Assembly (NCBI GenBank): GCA_035559795.1
Contig: DATMAR010000013.1
Coordinates: 1 to 64,000, forward strand
DNA from: Fimbriimonadales bacterium
GTDB lineage: Bacteria; Armatimonadota; Fimbriimonadia; Fimbriimonadales; ATM1
DNA: 64,000 nucleotides
Direction: 5' to 3'
Below, one piece after another: positions 17,457-25,773 of this stretch. The notes under the pieces are model-generated. The model made no database searches and was not told the origin of the DNA. It worked only from the letters and a program-made list of their open reading frames with translations. Positions within the stretch are counted from its first letter, which is position 1, and each line of letters begins with the position of its first letter. A program made the position numbers and the translations under genes.

Positions 17457-19373
17457 ATGACGCGTTACGATGTCATCGTGATTGGCGCGGGGCATGCGGG
17501 AATCGAAGCAGCCCTCGCTTGCGCTCGCATGGGTGTGAAAACCGCATGCGTTACCCTGCGCTTAGACCGAATCGGTCATATGCCCTGCAATTGCTCTATC
17601 GGCGGCTCGGCGAAGGGCACTTTGGCGCGGGAGGTGGACGCACTCGGAGGACAAATGGGCGTAACTACGGATTACGCGCTCACCCACATTCGAGTGGTAG
17701 GGACAGGGAAAGGTCCTGCGGTGCAGACGCTTCGGGCGCATGCATGCAAAGCGCTTTATCCGCAAATCATGCGGAAAGTAATTGAGGAACAAAAAAATCT
17801 TACCCTCATACAGGACGAAGCGCAAACGGTGCTGACGGATGGAGGTCGCGTCGTAGGTGTCCGTCTTTCAGGGGGGGGTGAAGTCGAAGCCAACGCAGTC
17901 GTACTCACGACCGGTACATTTTTGAATGGGTTATGTCATGAAGGTCATCGCAAAACTCGTGCGGCGCGTTATGGTGACCAGGCAGTCGTAGGTCTCAGCG
18001 AATTCTTGAAATCTATCGGAGTTCGTGTGAAACGATTCAAAACGGGAACGACGCCCCGCATTCGCTTGGGAAGCATTGATTTTTCACGCGTGAATATTCA
18101 GCCATGCGAACCGGATGCCAGTCCTTTCAGTTTTTTGCACGACAAAGTGATGCCGCTCAAAGAAATGTACGACTGCTACGAAACGCGCACGAACGAGCAC
18201 ACTCGCGATGTGATTTTAGAAAATTTGCATCTCAGTGCAGTTTACGGTAAGCAAATCGAAGGGATAGGTCCGAGATATTGTCCGAGCATCGAAGACAAAA
18301 TCGTGCGTTTCCCCGATAAGGAATCCCATCCTGTATTTTTAGAAATCGAGGAGTGGGACGGGGAATCGGTTTACGTTCAAGGAACGAGCACGAGTTTTCC
18401 TGCAGAAGTACAGATGGCATTTTTGAAAACGATTCCGGGTTTGGAAAACGTCGAAATGCTGCGTCCAGGTTATGCTGTGGAATACGACATGGCAGACCCA
18501 CTGCAACTTCGCCCCACCTTAGAAAGCAAGCTATGCAAAGGTTTGTTTTTAGCAGGACAAATCAATGGAACGAGCGGTTACGAAGAAGCCGCAGCGCAAG
18601 GAATCGTCGCAGGAATCAATGCCGCGCGATTCGCGAAGAACGAACCGGAAGTGATTTTCACGCGCGATAGTTCTTTCATCGGTGTTTTGATTGATGATTT
18701 GGTGACGAAAGGCGTGGACGACCCTTACCGAATGCTTACGGCGAGAAGCGAATATCGCTTGCAAATTCGTCACGATAACGCGGACGAAAGATTGACCCCC
18801 ATCGGCAGAGAAGTCGGGCTGGTGGACGACGAACGTTGGAAAAGATTTTGCGAAAAACAACGCCTCATTCACTCGAAGAAGTTTCTCATCGAATCTATCG
18901 CTTTCAGTGTGCGCGACGAAAACTTGTTCGAATCGTTCGGCTTCCCCCCCGTGAAAACGAAGACGACAGGATTCGAATTGCTGAAGCGTCCTAACATGCG
19001 TTATCGGGATGTCATTAAGTTGTCTGAAGTAGCCGGCTATCTTCCCACGGATAACGGCAATGGATATTCGGAACCGGCGAGTCGTTTAGAACTCGAAGCG
19101 GAAGAACAAGTCGAACTCTATGCGAAATACGAAGGCTTTTTGAAACGGCAAACAGACCAAATCGAGCAGTTGCGGCGTTTGGAATCTTTGCGAATTCCTC
19201 TCGATTTCGACTTCGATTCGGTGAAGGGATTGAGTTATGAATCGCGAGAGAAGTTTTCACGCGTTCGACCTGAAACGATCGCGCAGGCATCGAGAATCCC
19301 TGGAATTCGACCTACGGACATCGCTATCTTGATTGCGCATGTAAGAAAGTTGCAAAAGATAGGAGCGCCGTAA
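17457..19373 (+). CDS. mnmG: tRNA uridine-5-carboxymethylaminomethyl modification enzyme MnmG
   Basis: 638 residues, normal for MnmG (GidA). FAD-binding Rossmann motif [19 protein letters not shown] at the start. The MnmG signatures [14 protein letters not shown] and [20 protein letters not shown], and [19 protein letters not shown] in the core, are present; the C-terminal helical domain binds MnmE. With MnmE it makes the cmnm5 modification of U34. The last four codons and the TAA come from the first copy of the AGGAGCGCCGTAAGG intergenic repeat, so the C-terminus IGAP is repeat-derived. Confidence 0.95.
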   Translation: MTRYDVIVIGAGHAGIEAALACARMGVKTACVTLRLDRIGHMPCNCSIGGSAKGTLAREVDALGGQMGVTTDYALTHIRVVGTGKGPAVQTLRAHACKALYPQIMRKVIEEQKNLTLIQDEAQTVLTDGGRVVGVRLSGGGEVEANAVVLTTGTFLNGLCHEGHRKTRAARYGDQAVVGLSEFLKSIGVRVKRFKTGTTPRIRLGSIDFSRVNIQPCEPDASPFSFLHDKVMPLKEMYDCYETRTNEHTRDVILENLHLSAVYGKQIEGIGPRYCPSIEDKIVRFPDKESHPVFLEIEEWDGESVYVQGTSTSFPAEVQMAFLKTIPGLENVEMLRPGYAVEYDMADPLQLRPTLESKLCKGLFLAGQINGTSGYEEAAAQGIVAGINAARFAKNEPEVIFTRDSSFIGVLIDDLVTKGVDDPYRMLTARSEYRLQIRHDNADERLTPIGREVGLVDDERWKRFCEKQRLIHSKKFLIESIAFSVRDENLFESFGFPPVKTKTTGFELLKRPNMRYRDVIKLSEVAGYLPTDNGNGYSEPASRLELEAEEQVELYAKYEGFLKRQTDQIEQLRRLESLRIPLDFDFDSVKGLSYESREKFSRVRPETIAQASRIPGIRPTDIAILIAHVRKLQKIGAP

Positions 19374-19556
19374 GGCCGATATAAATATAGACGAGATGTA
19401 GGAGCGCCGTAAGGCGCGATAAAAGAAATCTGCGGATGCTTTATAAGCATCTACTCACATATAAGTAGGAGCGCCGTAAGGCGCGATAAAAGAAATCTTT
19501 GCGGATGCTTTATAAGCATCTACTCGCATGCAAGTAGGAGCGCCGTAAGGCGCGAT
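19360..19556 (+). repeat. Tandem ~70-bp repeats with AGGAGCGCCGTAAGG core
   Basis: The core TAGGAGCGCCGTAAGGCGCGAT occurs at 19360 (last bases diverged), 19399, 19466 and 19535. Two full units also share the interval containing GCGGATGCTTTATAAGCATC, itself an inverted repeat (GATGCTTTATAAGCATC). Unit length is about 67-69 bp. The core folds on itself (CGCC/GGCG) and recurs singly at 45278, 49176 and 49479 (reverse) and 50703. The first copy supplies the stop codon of mnmG. Confidence 0.85.
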
Positions 19557-19573
19557 AAAGGATTCCTATATAA

Positions 19574-20629
19574 TCAGTGTTTTCCGTTCGATAGTATCTT
19601 ATACGATAGTTCCCAAGATGCCTTCACGGATTTTCCATCCGCTTCCGCATAAGGATAAATGAAATAATTCAATGGCGCGTTCTTCTGGGGGGGTTCGAGG
19701 ATGATGTCTCTTCCTTTCGAAAAAGCGACTGCGGTTCTTTCCAAAACCAAATCACCGAAGAGTTTTTCCGCGATATCCGCCTTCTTCGCATCGAGCCATC
19801 GCCTCGAATCCGAAGCGTCGAGAGGAATCCATCCTTTTCCGGAAATGTAAAACCACGTCCAGCAGTGATAACCTGCGATTTTTCCTTCGGTGGGGATAGT
19901 GTCGGAAAAAGGAATCCCGACAATCGGAAATCCGTATTCCAAAAATGCAGGAATGCCAACGCTTCGCGCGAGAGAAATCAAATAACTATGCAAGTCGGAG
20001 CAGTTTCCTTTTCGGTAATCGCAGACGAAAGCCACATCGCCCTCTCCCAAACGCGGAGACTCCTTGTTATAGTCGTATTGCATCGTAGCGACCGTGTTGT
20101 CGAATATTGCGCGCATTTTCTCCATGGGGTCGGTTTTGTCTTTAATAATTTCTTGCGCGAGCGAAAGGAAACGCCCCCCCACGGGAACTCTCGAATCAGC
20201 TTTCAAATATCCTTCGGGGTGGACACCGTTATGGTTCTCGGAAGAGTTCTCAGGCTTGAACCGCTCGATGGTGAATGTTACGACGCTCGAAAAGGATTTC
20301 TTCGGATTTTCGATACGGAAATAAACCATGCGGTTTCCGTGTTTTTTCTCTTGCGTAATCCGATAAGGTTGGGAGGAATCCACCTTGAGCCCTGTAATTT
20401 TCTGCATGGCGGTGTCCGAGGGAATCGGCAGCCAGACGTCCAAGACGTTTATGCCTGCAGGAATTTCAGAAACCTCGGCGGTATAAGAAAACTGGGTCTT
20501 CAATATGCGGGGGCTCCGCTCGGGTGGCTTTTTACCTGTAGCGGCGGGTCGCAACAACCCAGGCACGAGCGAACCTAGCGCTGCCAGGGATAATACAGTA
20601 ATGGCTTTTCCGATAGTGTTTCTTTTCAT
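19574..20629 (-). CDS. Secreted transglutaminase-like cysteine peptidase domain protein
   Basis: 351 residues. N-terminal hydrophobic signal (about 1-28). The transglutaminase-like core contains the catalytic triad: Cys in GNCSDLHSYLISLARSVGIP, His in AGYHCWTWFYISGKG and Asp in WIPLDASDSRR. The N-terminal third (FSYTAEVSEIPAGINVLDVW, then SQPYRITQEKKHGNRMVYFR) is a beta-sandwich typical of this superfamily. It probably acts on cell-wall or surface protein in the periplasm. It is divergent from cas12 and not part of the CRISPR locus. Confidence 0.8.
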   Translation of the reverse strand: MKRNTIGKAITVLSLAALGSLVPGLLRPAATGKKPPERSPRILKTQFSYTAEVSEIPAGINVLDVWLPIPSDTAMQKITGLKVDSSQPYRITQEKKHGNRMVYFRIENPKKSFSSVVTFTIERFKPENSSENHNGVHPEGYLKADSRVPVGGRFLSLAQEIIKDKTDPMEKMRAIFDNTVATMQYDYNKESPRLGEGDVAFVCDYRKGNCSDLHSYLISLARSVGIPAFLEYGFPIVGIPFSDTIPTEGKIAGYHCWTWFYISGKGWIPLDASDSRRWLDAKKADIAEKLFGDLVLERTAVAFSKGRDIILEPPQKNAPLNYFIYPYAEADGKSVKASWELSYKILSNGKH

Positions 20630-20827
20630 TCATATCTCCTTTTGTGAGGGGACATACATCCGTCTCTTGGCTTCAGGAAAGCTGTTTTTACCCTATAAAG
20701 TACGTCTCTTTGCGAATCCGGGGTTCGCTATGTTGTGGTTTAAGTTAAACTAAAGAGGGCTCTAAGGTCTTCCCTTGGGGGAAGTTCTGGAAAAGAATAC
20801 ACCTAAAATTTCCGAGAGGTCAGAGAA

Positions 20828-23320
20828 ATGACAAGGAATGAGCGATTACGTGAAGTGGCACAAAAAAGACTCGAACGCCTCGATAAAAAGGCTGAACATA
20901 TTCGTAACCATCTCGAGAAAAAACCTGAAGACTTACAAGCGTGGCATTATCTGTTGCATAGAGTATTGGTGCAGTATAACGACATCAAACGTAATCTAGA
21001 AGAGGACGAAGAGTGGGTTCCAAAACCCAAAAAGGTGAAGGAGAAGCGAAAAATTGAACTCCCTTTTATTCCTGAACCATTAAAACGAATGGGTCCGCAG
21101 CCAGGACCGCAAACTCACATCATCAAAGAGCCACAACCTTTGCCTCCGGAACGTGATAAAGGTTTAGAGAGAGGAACAGGTCGCGATTGGTGTTGTGCTG
21201 CGTTCGTTGAATTAGAGATTCCGTTAGGAAAAGAAGATAAAATATTCGGGAAACTCGAAAAGATAAGCAACAAGCATGACGAGGAAATAGTCCGCAAGTG
21301 GGCAATAGATAAATTCGGTTCTATTAAAAATGCGAAAGAAAGTTTAAAACTACAAGCCACTCTTCCTGAAAATGCAGCCGTGTGGCGTGCGCTTATAAAG
21401 CGTTCGAAATCGGGAAGTAAATTCGATAGCATTTCCGATGATGATTTACTTGCGGACAAAAGCGCGCGAAATATCGCACGGAAATGGCATGAAGTTGAAT
21501 GGGTGAAAGCGACAGCAGATGAAATAAAACAAACAGCACCTAAAGGTGTTGCAAAAGATCACCTCGAAGGAAGACTTAAAGCGCATTTATCGAGTTTTCA
21601 TGCTGCTGCTAATCGTGGCAAACATACTAATCCGCAATTTCCATATTTGGCAGAAGACGATGCTGATGTGCCGGATTTGAACGCTGCGCTCGAAGAATGG
21701 TTCGGTCTGCCATTGGAGGAGCGTTTCAAATCGCATCCTGACGACCCTAAAAAGAGAGGGTATTTGACTCTATTACAACAAGACCTCGGAAGGCTCAAAA
21801 GACTAAAACATTGGCGAGCAACGGAAAAAGGACAGCCATGGGCTGGCAGAACTTACTATAAAGCGATCACGAGCAGACGACGAGAAGGAGCGCTATTGTG
21901 GGATAAACAAGAGAACAGATTCGTATTCGCAATCCCCGTCGATGGGGAACCTAGAATAGACGAAGAAAGATACGTTTATACTGATGGAAAATCTCTGCAC
22001 TCGGATAACCAACTGACGGAAAAGTCTTGTCTAATCTTGCCGCTAAAACCGAAACACGACTTTTTACGATGGTACGAAAAGCACGTAGAAAATCATAACC
22101 CGAATGCACCGTTGCATCGCCGATGCGCGAATTTCTGTACGCAATATGTTTTGATTCCCTCTGAAGGAAAGAGACCCGCTCAAATCTTTATACGACCGGT
22201 GTTCAAATTCCTTGACGAAAACGATATCGAGGTAGTAGATACCCATAGCTTTTATAAGAAACCCCAGTGTCGTTATCTAATAGGTATAGACAGAGGGATT
22301 AACTATCCGTACAGAGCCGTAGTTTTCGACACAGAATCGAATACGGTAGTAGCCGACGTGTTCATCCGTGGCGGAAAAGATGAGTGGAAACGATTGCGAG
22401 ATGCTCTCGCTTATCACCAAAGTCGGAGAGATACTTTGCGGAACGCAGGGGGTTCGCCTACTGCGATTGAACGAGAAATTAAGCAAATAAGAAGATTGAG
22501 AAGAAAAGAAAGAGGGCTAAACAAAATAAAAACCGTAGAATCCATTGCAAACTTGGTCTCTTGGACGGAAAGAGAACTTGGCGCAGGGGAGTATTGTTTT
22601 GTAATCGAAGACTTAAGAGATATGAATTTGAAAAGGAACAATAGGGTCAAATATCTGGCTGCTATTCACGATGCACTTTTCAATCAAATGAGAAAACACG
22701 GGTATAAATTCACGGAAAGAAAAAACAATCCGAATGTTGTAGATGGACTTCGAGAAGAATGGGCATATGCCACGAGTCAGATTTCGCCATCAGGTTGGTA
22801 TGCATCGAAAGAAATCGTAGAGAGCATGTTAGCGAAAGACAAAACGCAATATATAGGAAGAAAAATAGGTTTTCACTTCTGTTGCGAACCAGATGAACGA
22901 GGCTTGTACCACAAAGTGAAGTATGCCCCACCGTCGAGCGGTGGAAGGAAACCGGTTCCATGGGTGAAAGGAACGGAAAGAGATTCTAAAGGGCAACGAT
23001 GGAGACTCTTTGGACAAGAACTCTTTTGGGACCCCACGGTAAAACATTTTGCAGATGTTGACTTCCCTCATGGAATTGTTTTAGACGCTGATTTCGTGGG
23101 GGCTTTCAACATAGCATTGCGTCCTGTTATAAAAGACGGTAAAGGTAAAGGTTTTGGAAAAAGAGAAGTCGTCGAAGCGCACCAAAAACTGAACCCCACC
23201 GTAAAGTTCGATTGTGAAGTCACTGCTTACGAGTTCGTGGAAGTAGACGGAGACCCCCGTGGAGCTTTGAGAAAAGTTTCTTTACGCCCAAAAAATGAGA
23301 ATTTTCGTGGTATAATATAA
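20828..23320 (+). CDS. cas12: Compact type V CRISPR effector nuclease (Cas12; Cas12l-like candidate)
   Basis: 830 residues. The RuvC domain is split as in Cas12: RuvC-I with D488 in YLIGIDRGINYPYRAVVF, RuvC-II with E594 in YCFVIEDLRDMN, RuvC-III with D755 in LDADFVGAFNIALR. A helical bridge-like, Arg/Lys-rich region (about 548-575, ERGLNKIKTVESIANLVSW) lies between I and II. No HNH domain and no CxxC zinc-finger pair is seen in the target-nucleic-acid-binding region (600-750). The N-terminal 480 residues (recognition lobe) have no recognised motif; residues 65-115 are Pro/Lys-rich. It is smaller than Cas12a, b, d and e. Size, tracrRNA, separate cas1/cas2/cas4 and array fit the Cas12l (Cas-pi) group best, but a search is needed. 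First gene of the locus; the -10 for the tracrRNA lies in its 3' end. Confidence 0.9.
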   Translation: MTRNERLREVAQKRLERLDKKAEHIRNHLEKKPEDLQAWHYLLHRVLVQYNDIKRNLEEDEEWVPKPKKVKEKRKIELPFIPEPLKRMGPQPGPQTHIIKEPQPLPPERDKGLERGTGRDWCCAAFVELEIPLGKEDKIFGKLEKISNKHDEEIVRKWAIDKFGSIKNAKESLKLQATLPENAAVWRALIKRSKSGSKFDSISDDDLLADKSARNIARKWHEVEWVKATADEIKQTAPKGVAKDHLEGRLKAHLSSFHAAANRGKHTNPQFPYLAEDDADVPDLNAALEEWFGLPLEERFKSHPDDPKKRGYLTLLQQDLGRLKRLKHWRATEKGQPWAGRTYYKAITSRRREGALLWDKQENRFVFAIPVDGEPRIDEERYVYTDGKSLHSDNQLTEKSCLILPLKPKHDFLRWYEKHVENHNPNAPLHRRCANFCTQYVLIPSEGKRPAQIFIRPVFKFLDENDIEVVDTHSFYKKPQCRYLIGIDRGINYPYRAVVFDTESNTVVADVFIRGGKDEWKRLRDALAYHQSRRDTLRNAGGSPTAIEREIKQIRRLRRKERGLNKIKTVESIANLVSWTERELGAGEYCFVIEDLRDMNLKRNNRVKYLAAIHDALFNQMRKHGYKFTERKNNPNVVDGLREEWAYATSQISPSGWYASKEIVESMLAKDKTQYIGRKIGFHFCCEPDERGLYHKVKYAPPSSGGRKPVPWVKGTERDSKGQRWRLFGQELFWDPTVKHFADVDFPHGIVLDADFVGAFNIALRPVIKDGKGKGFGKREVVEAHQKLNPTVKFDCEVTAYEFVEVDGDPRGALRKVSLRPKNENFRGII
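23308..23316 (+). promoter_or_regulatory. Extended -10 promoter for the tracrRNA
   Basis: TGGTATAAT is a perfect extended -10 (TGnTATAAT). It lies inside the last codons of cas12, and 5-7 nt after it the structured RNA begins (expected start about 23322). No good -35 box is visible, as is common for extended -10 promoters. Confidence 0.7.
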
Positions 23321-23321
23321 G

Positions 23322-23482
23322 TCCTTACCTCGGGTGCGGTCGGTTCCTGGTCCGATGGTCTATATGACGAACGTGAACAGCACCACCCGAAAGGGTTCCG
23401 CACGACAACCCTCTTTCAGGGGGTAAGGTCTTTACAAAGTCATTTTAGCGATGGAGGCTCCTCGATCTCGGGGAGCCTCTAA
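23322..23482 (+). ncRNA. Putative tracrRNA with 21-nt anti-repeat
   Basis: The anti-repeat at 23430-23450 pairs with CRISPR repeat positions 8-28 at 20 of 21 positions (one mismatch, opposite repeat A20). It is on the same strand as the array, so transcripts of both would pair. The 5' part is strongly structured: CCTTACC (23323-23329) pairs with GGTAAGG (23422-23428), GTGCGG (23334-23339) with CCGCAC (23398-23403), and ACCC-GAAA-GGGT (23385-23396) is a tetraloop hairpin. A CTTTCA (within 23411-23418) could pair with the last 6 nt of the repeat. A final stem GAGGCTCC/GGAGCCTC (23454-23461/23472-23479) closes the RNA; it has no U tract, so terminator function is uncertain. Confidence 0.85.
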
Positions 23483-23510
23483 ACCAAATCGAGTAGAGAA
23501 AGGGGAAGAA

Positions 23511-24620
23511 ATGAGATTCGAGCTCGTCGAAGAGCCAGGAAGCATCGTTTATAAGCACTCAGAACGGTTAATACTTTGCCGCCCTAAAAACCCTGCTCGA
23601 CATGAAGCGTCCCTTGAAGAACAACTCGAAGCATCACTACGGCTCATAAAGAATAAAAAACGTGCAACCCTTAGAAACCCCTATCCCCGTTCCGACAAGA
23701 TTCACGTTCCTGTCCTTCACCTCGACCATCTCCTTTTGGGAGAACACGGAATAACCGTCTCCTCTGATGCGATAGCCTTATGCTGTGAAAGGGGCGTTGA
23801 CCTCACGATTGTCAATAAACGTGGAATACCAATCGGGAAATTCTTTGCTCCTGCTTTGCATGGTACATGTCGTACTCGCCGTGCCCAAATCTCAGCATAT
23901 TCTAAGCCATCGGGACAATCCTTTGCAATATCAGTGGTTATTGGTAAACTGAAAAATCAAATGCTAAATTTGAAGTACTTTACGAAAAGCCGAGTCCAGA
24001 AGAAGGAATTAGTGAAATGTTCAAAAGAGGCCTCGCTCCGAATACAAACTATATGTGACTCGATAAGCGCATTAGGAGTTTTCAAAGACATGGAATCTTG
24101 TCGTGAAGCTGTGATGAGTATGGAGGCTGCCGCTGCTCGCGAATATTGGTTTGTATTGAGCATTATCTTCGGGAAAGAAACTTTTCCAGAGAGGGAACAA
24201 CGAGGCACGAAAAATCCAGTAAATGCGGCATTGAATTATGCGTATGGCGTTTTAGCAGCGGAGATTTGGCGAGCAACGATTCTTGCAGGATTAGAACCTT
24301 ACGCAGGATTTCTTCATGCAGACCGTCCAGGAAGGTTGAGCTTTGTGCTCGATTTAATGGAAGAGTTTAGACCGATATTCGATAGAATAGTTTTCTCGTT
24401 GATTTCAAAAAAATGGAAAATCGAACTCGATGATCATCATTGGCTTACTATAGATTGCAAGCGTAGACTTTTGGATACCATAGCTGAAAAAATGGACAAA
24501 AAAGAACTTTACAAAGATAAACAACACTCTCTAAGGAATATCATGCAACTCCAGGCGCGCTCCGCTGCTATGCATTTCCTCGGTAAGGAAACTTATAAAC
24601 CTTTTGTTCAAGGATGGTAG
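23511..24620 (+). CDS. cas1: CRISPR integrase Cas1
   Basis: 369 residues from the ATG at 23511, which has a purine-rich AAGGGGAAG just upstream. A longer frame from 23451 is open but would start inside the final tracrRNA hairpin, so the shorter form is preferred. Catalytic residues are present: E205 in MSMEAAAAREYW, H269 in YAGFLHADRPGR and D281 in SFVLDLMEEFRP, the metal-binding triad of Cas1. It forms the spacer integrase with Cas2. cas2 starts within 3 bp or overlaps its stop. Confidence 0.95.
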   Translation: MRFELVEEPGSIVYKHSERLILCRPKNPARHEASLEEQLEASLRLIKNKKRATLRNPYPRSDKIHVPVLHLDHLLLGEHGITVSSDAIALCCERGVDLTIVNKRGIPIGKFFAPALHGTCRTRRAQISAYSKPSGQSFAISVVIGKLKNQMLNLKYFTKSRVQKKELVKCSKEASLRIQTICDSISALGVFKDMESCREAVMSMEAAAAREYWFVLSIIFGKETFPEREQRGTKNPVNAALNYAYGVLAAEIWRATILAGLEPYAGFLHADRPGRLSFVLDLMEEFRPIFDRIVFSLISKKWKIELDDHHWLTIDCKRRLLDTIAEKMDKKELYKDKQHSLRNIMQLQARSAAMHFLGKETYKPFVQGW

Positions 24621-24622
24621 CA

Positions 24623-24865
24623 ATGAAATGGATAGTAGTGTATGATATCGAAGACGACCAAATCCGAAGTAAAATTAGTGATTATTGTCTCGATAAAGGA
24701 TTAGAGCGAATTCAATACAGTTGCTTTCTCGGAGATATGACGCGAGCATTAGCGAAAGAACTCGCAAGCAAATGTAAGAAAAAACTCGGTGATAATCCAG
24801 GAAAAATACGGTTAGTACCTATTTGTGAGAAAGACCTCTCCGGACAAATTTCCATAGAGGTTTAA
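24623..24865 (+). CDS. cas2: CRISPR-associated protein Cas2
   Basis: 80 residues from ATG 24623; an ATG at 24614 overlapping the end of cas1 is also possible (83 residues). The start WIVVYDIEDDQIRSKISDYC is the Cas2 ferredoxin-fold signature, with the conserved Asp of VYDI. The C-terminal IRLVPICEKDL strand also fits. Structural partner of Cas1 in spacer integration. Stop TAA overlaps the ATG of cas4 (TAATG), showing translational coupling. Confidence 0.95.
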   Translation: MKWIVVYDIEDDQIRSKISDYCLDKGLERIQYSCFLGDMTRALAKELASKCKKKLGDNPGKIRLVPICEKDLSGQISIEV

Positions 24866-25452
24866 TGCAGTTCGACGACTGGGTGAACATTTCTGAATTA
24901 CGACAATGGCTCTATTGCCCTCGCGTTGTATGGCATCAAAGAGTTTTAGGATGCCAAAGACCAACGACAGCCTCGATGGAGGATGGAAAATCTCTTGAGG
25001 AAGAACGCAGGTCAAGGGAGAAAAGGCGCAGCGAAATCGTTGGAATACCCGGGCGGAAATTCTACAATGTCTATCTTTTTTCTAAAACATTGAAACTCGT
25101 TGGTGTATGCGATATGGTGCTTGAATTATGGCAGGATAACACCAATCGTATAATTCCTATCGAATGGAAAGCGACCTCTGAGAAATTAGATTCGCGACAT
25201 AGAGTGCAACTCGCAGGTTATGGCATGCTTTTGCGAGAGGCAGAAGGACAATGCGATTTTGGTTTGTTGGTTTCTCTTCCTTCCATGCGAGTAGAAAGCG
25301 TCATATTCGATGCAAAGATATGTAGGAAGGTGCTTAGACTACGTGATCAAATCATTAAGGCTTTAAGAGAGGCAACCATGCCAGAACCGACCCCCAATAG
25401 GGCAAAATGCATGTCTTGCGAATTCAAACGCTTTTGCAACGATATCTGGTAG
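24865..25452 (+). CDS. cas4: CRISPR-associated exonuclease Cas4
   Basis: 195 residues, normal for Cas4. PD-(D/E)XK nuclease residues: D83 in GVCDMVLEL, E100 and K102 in IPIEWKAT, Q115 in RHRVQLAGYG. Four Cys for a 4Fe-4S cluster: C18 near the N-terminus (LYCPRVVWH) and C182, C185, C191 in KCMSCEFKRFC. Cas4 trims prespacers and selects PAM-bearing ends, with Cas1-Cas2. Here it is a separate gene, not fused to Cas1 as in many V-B loci. Its stop codon lies inside a 19-bp inverted repeat. Confidence 0.93.
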   Translation: MQFDDWVNISELRQWLYCPRVVWHQRVLGCQRPTTASMEDGKSLEEERRSREKRRSEIVGIPGRKFYNVYLFSKTLKLVGVCDMVLELWQDNTNRIIPIEWKATSEKLDSRHRVQLAGYGMLLREAEGQCDFGLLVSLPSMRVESVIFDAKICRKVLRLRDQIIKALREATMPEPTPNRAKCMSCEFKRFCNDIW

Positions 25453-25506
25453 TTTTCGAAGATTGATTTCTTGGATAGGATATGCGGTCAATCTTCGAAA
25501 ACTACC
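25448..25506. repeat. 19-bp perfect inverted repeat spanning the cas4 stop
   Basis: Arms 25448-25466 and 25488-25506 are perfectly complementary (GGTAGTTTTCGAAGATTGA and its complement) around a 21-nt loop. The first arm contains the cas4 TAG. There is no following T tract, so it is not a classic intrinsic terminator. Its core TTCGAAGAT recurs at 25607-25621 and, reversed, at 25643-25658. Confidence 0.85.
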
Positions 25507-25773
25507 TAAGTTTGTACTTATGCTTCTTGTTTCCTCAAGGCTTTTTTTGACAGTTGGCTTTTGGGAAAGTCCTTTCCTTCGAGATTTTAGGTTCGTTAAA
25601 GTGGGATTTTTCGAAGATCGAGCCCCTTTTCGTGGCATCTGACAATCTTCGAAATACCTTTTTTTGGCTCAAAATGCCACCCATTCCCTAAAAAAGGCGA
25701 ATTTGGAGGCATTATAGAGGGTAAAATGGCAAAAAGAGGCCTTTCAACCACTTTGCGGACGACAATGTGAACG
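25507..25773 (+). promoter_or_regulatory. CRISPR leader region
   Basis: AT-rich 267-bp gap between cas4 and the first repeat with no gene. It includes two more copies of the TTCGAAGAT core in inverted arrangement (25607-25621, 25643-25658) and a short inverted pair AATGCC/GGCATT. A TAAAAT near 25732 could be the -10 for the pre-crRNA, 42 bp before the first repeat, though no clear -35 fits. The position next to the cas genes and the intact first repeat mark this as the leader side. Confidence 0.65.

Noticed and set aside
23451-23510. N-terminal extension of Cas1 (20 codons)
   Set aside because: It would begin inside the final tracrRNA hairpin; the ATG at 23511 has a purine-rich ribosome binding region and Cas1-like sequence starts there.
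25448-25506. Inverted repeat as an intrinsic terminator of the cas operon
   Set aside because: No T tract follows the second arm, and the loop of 21 nt is long; other roles are more likely, though not excluded.
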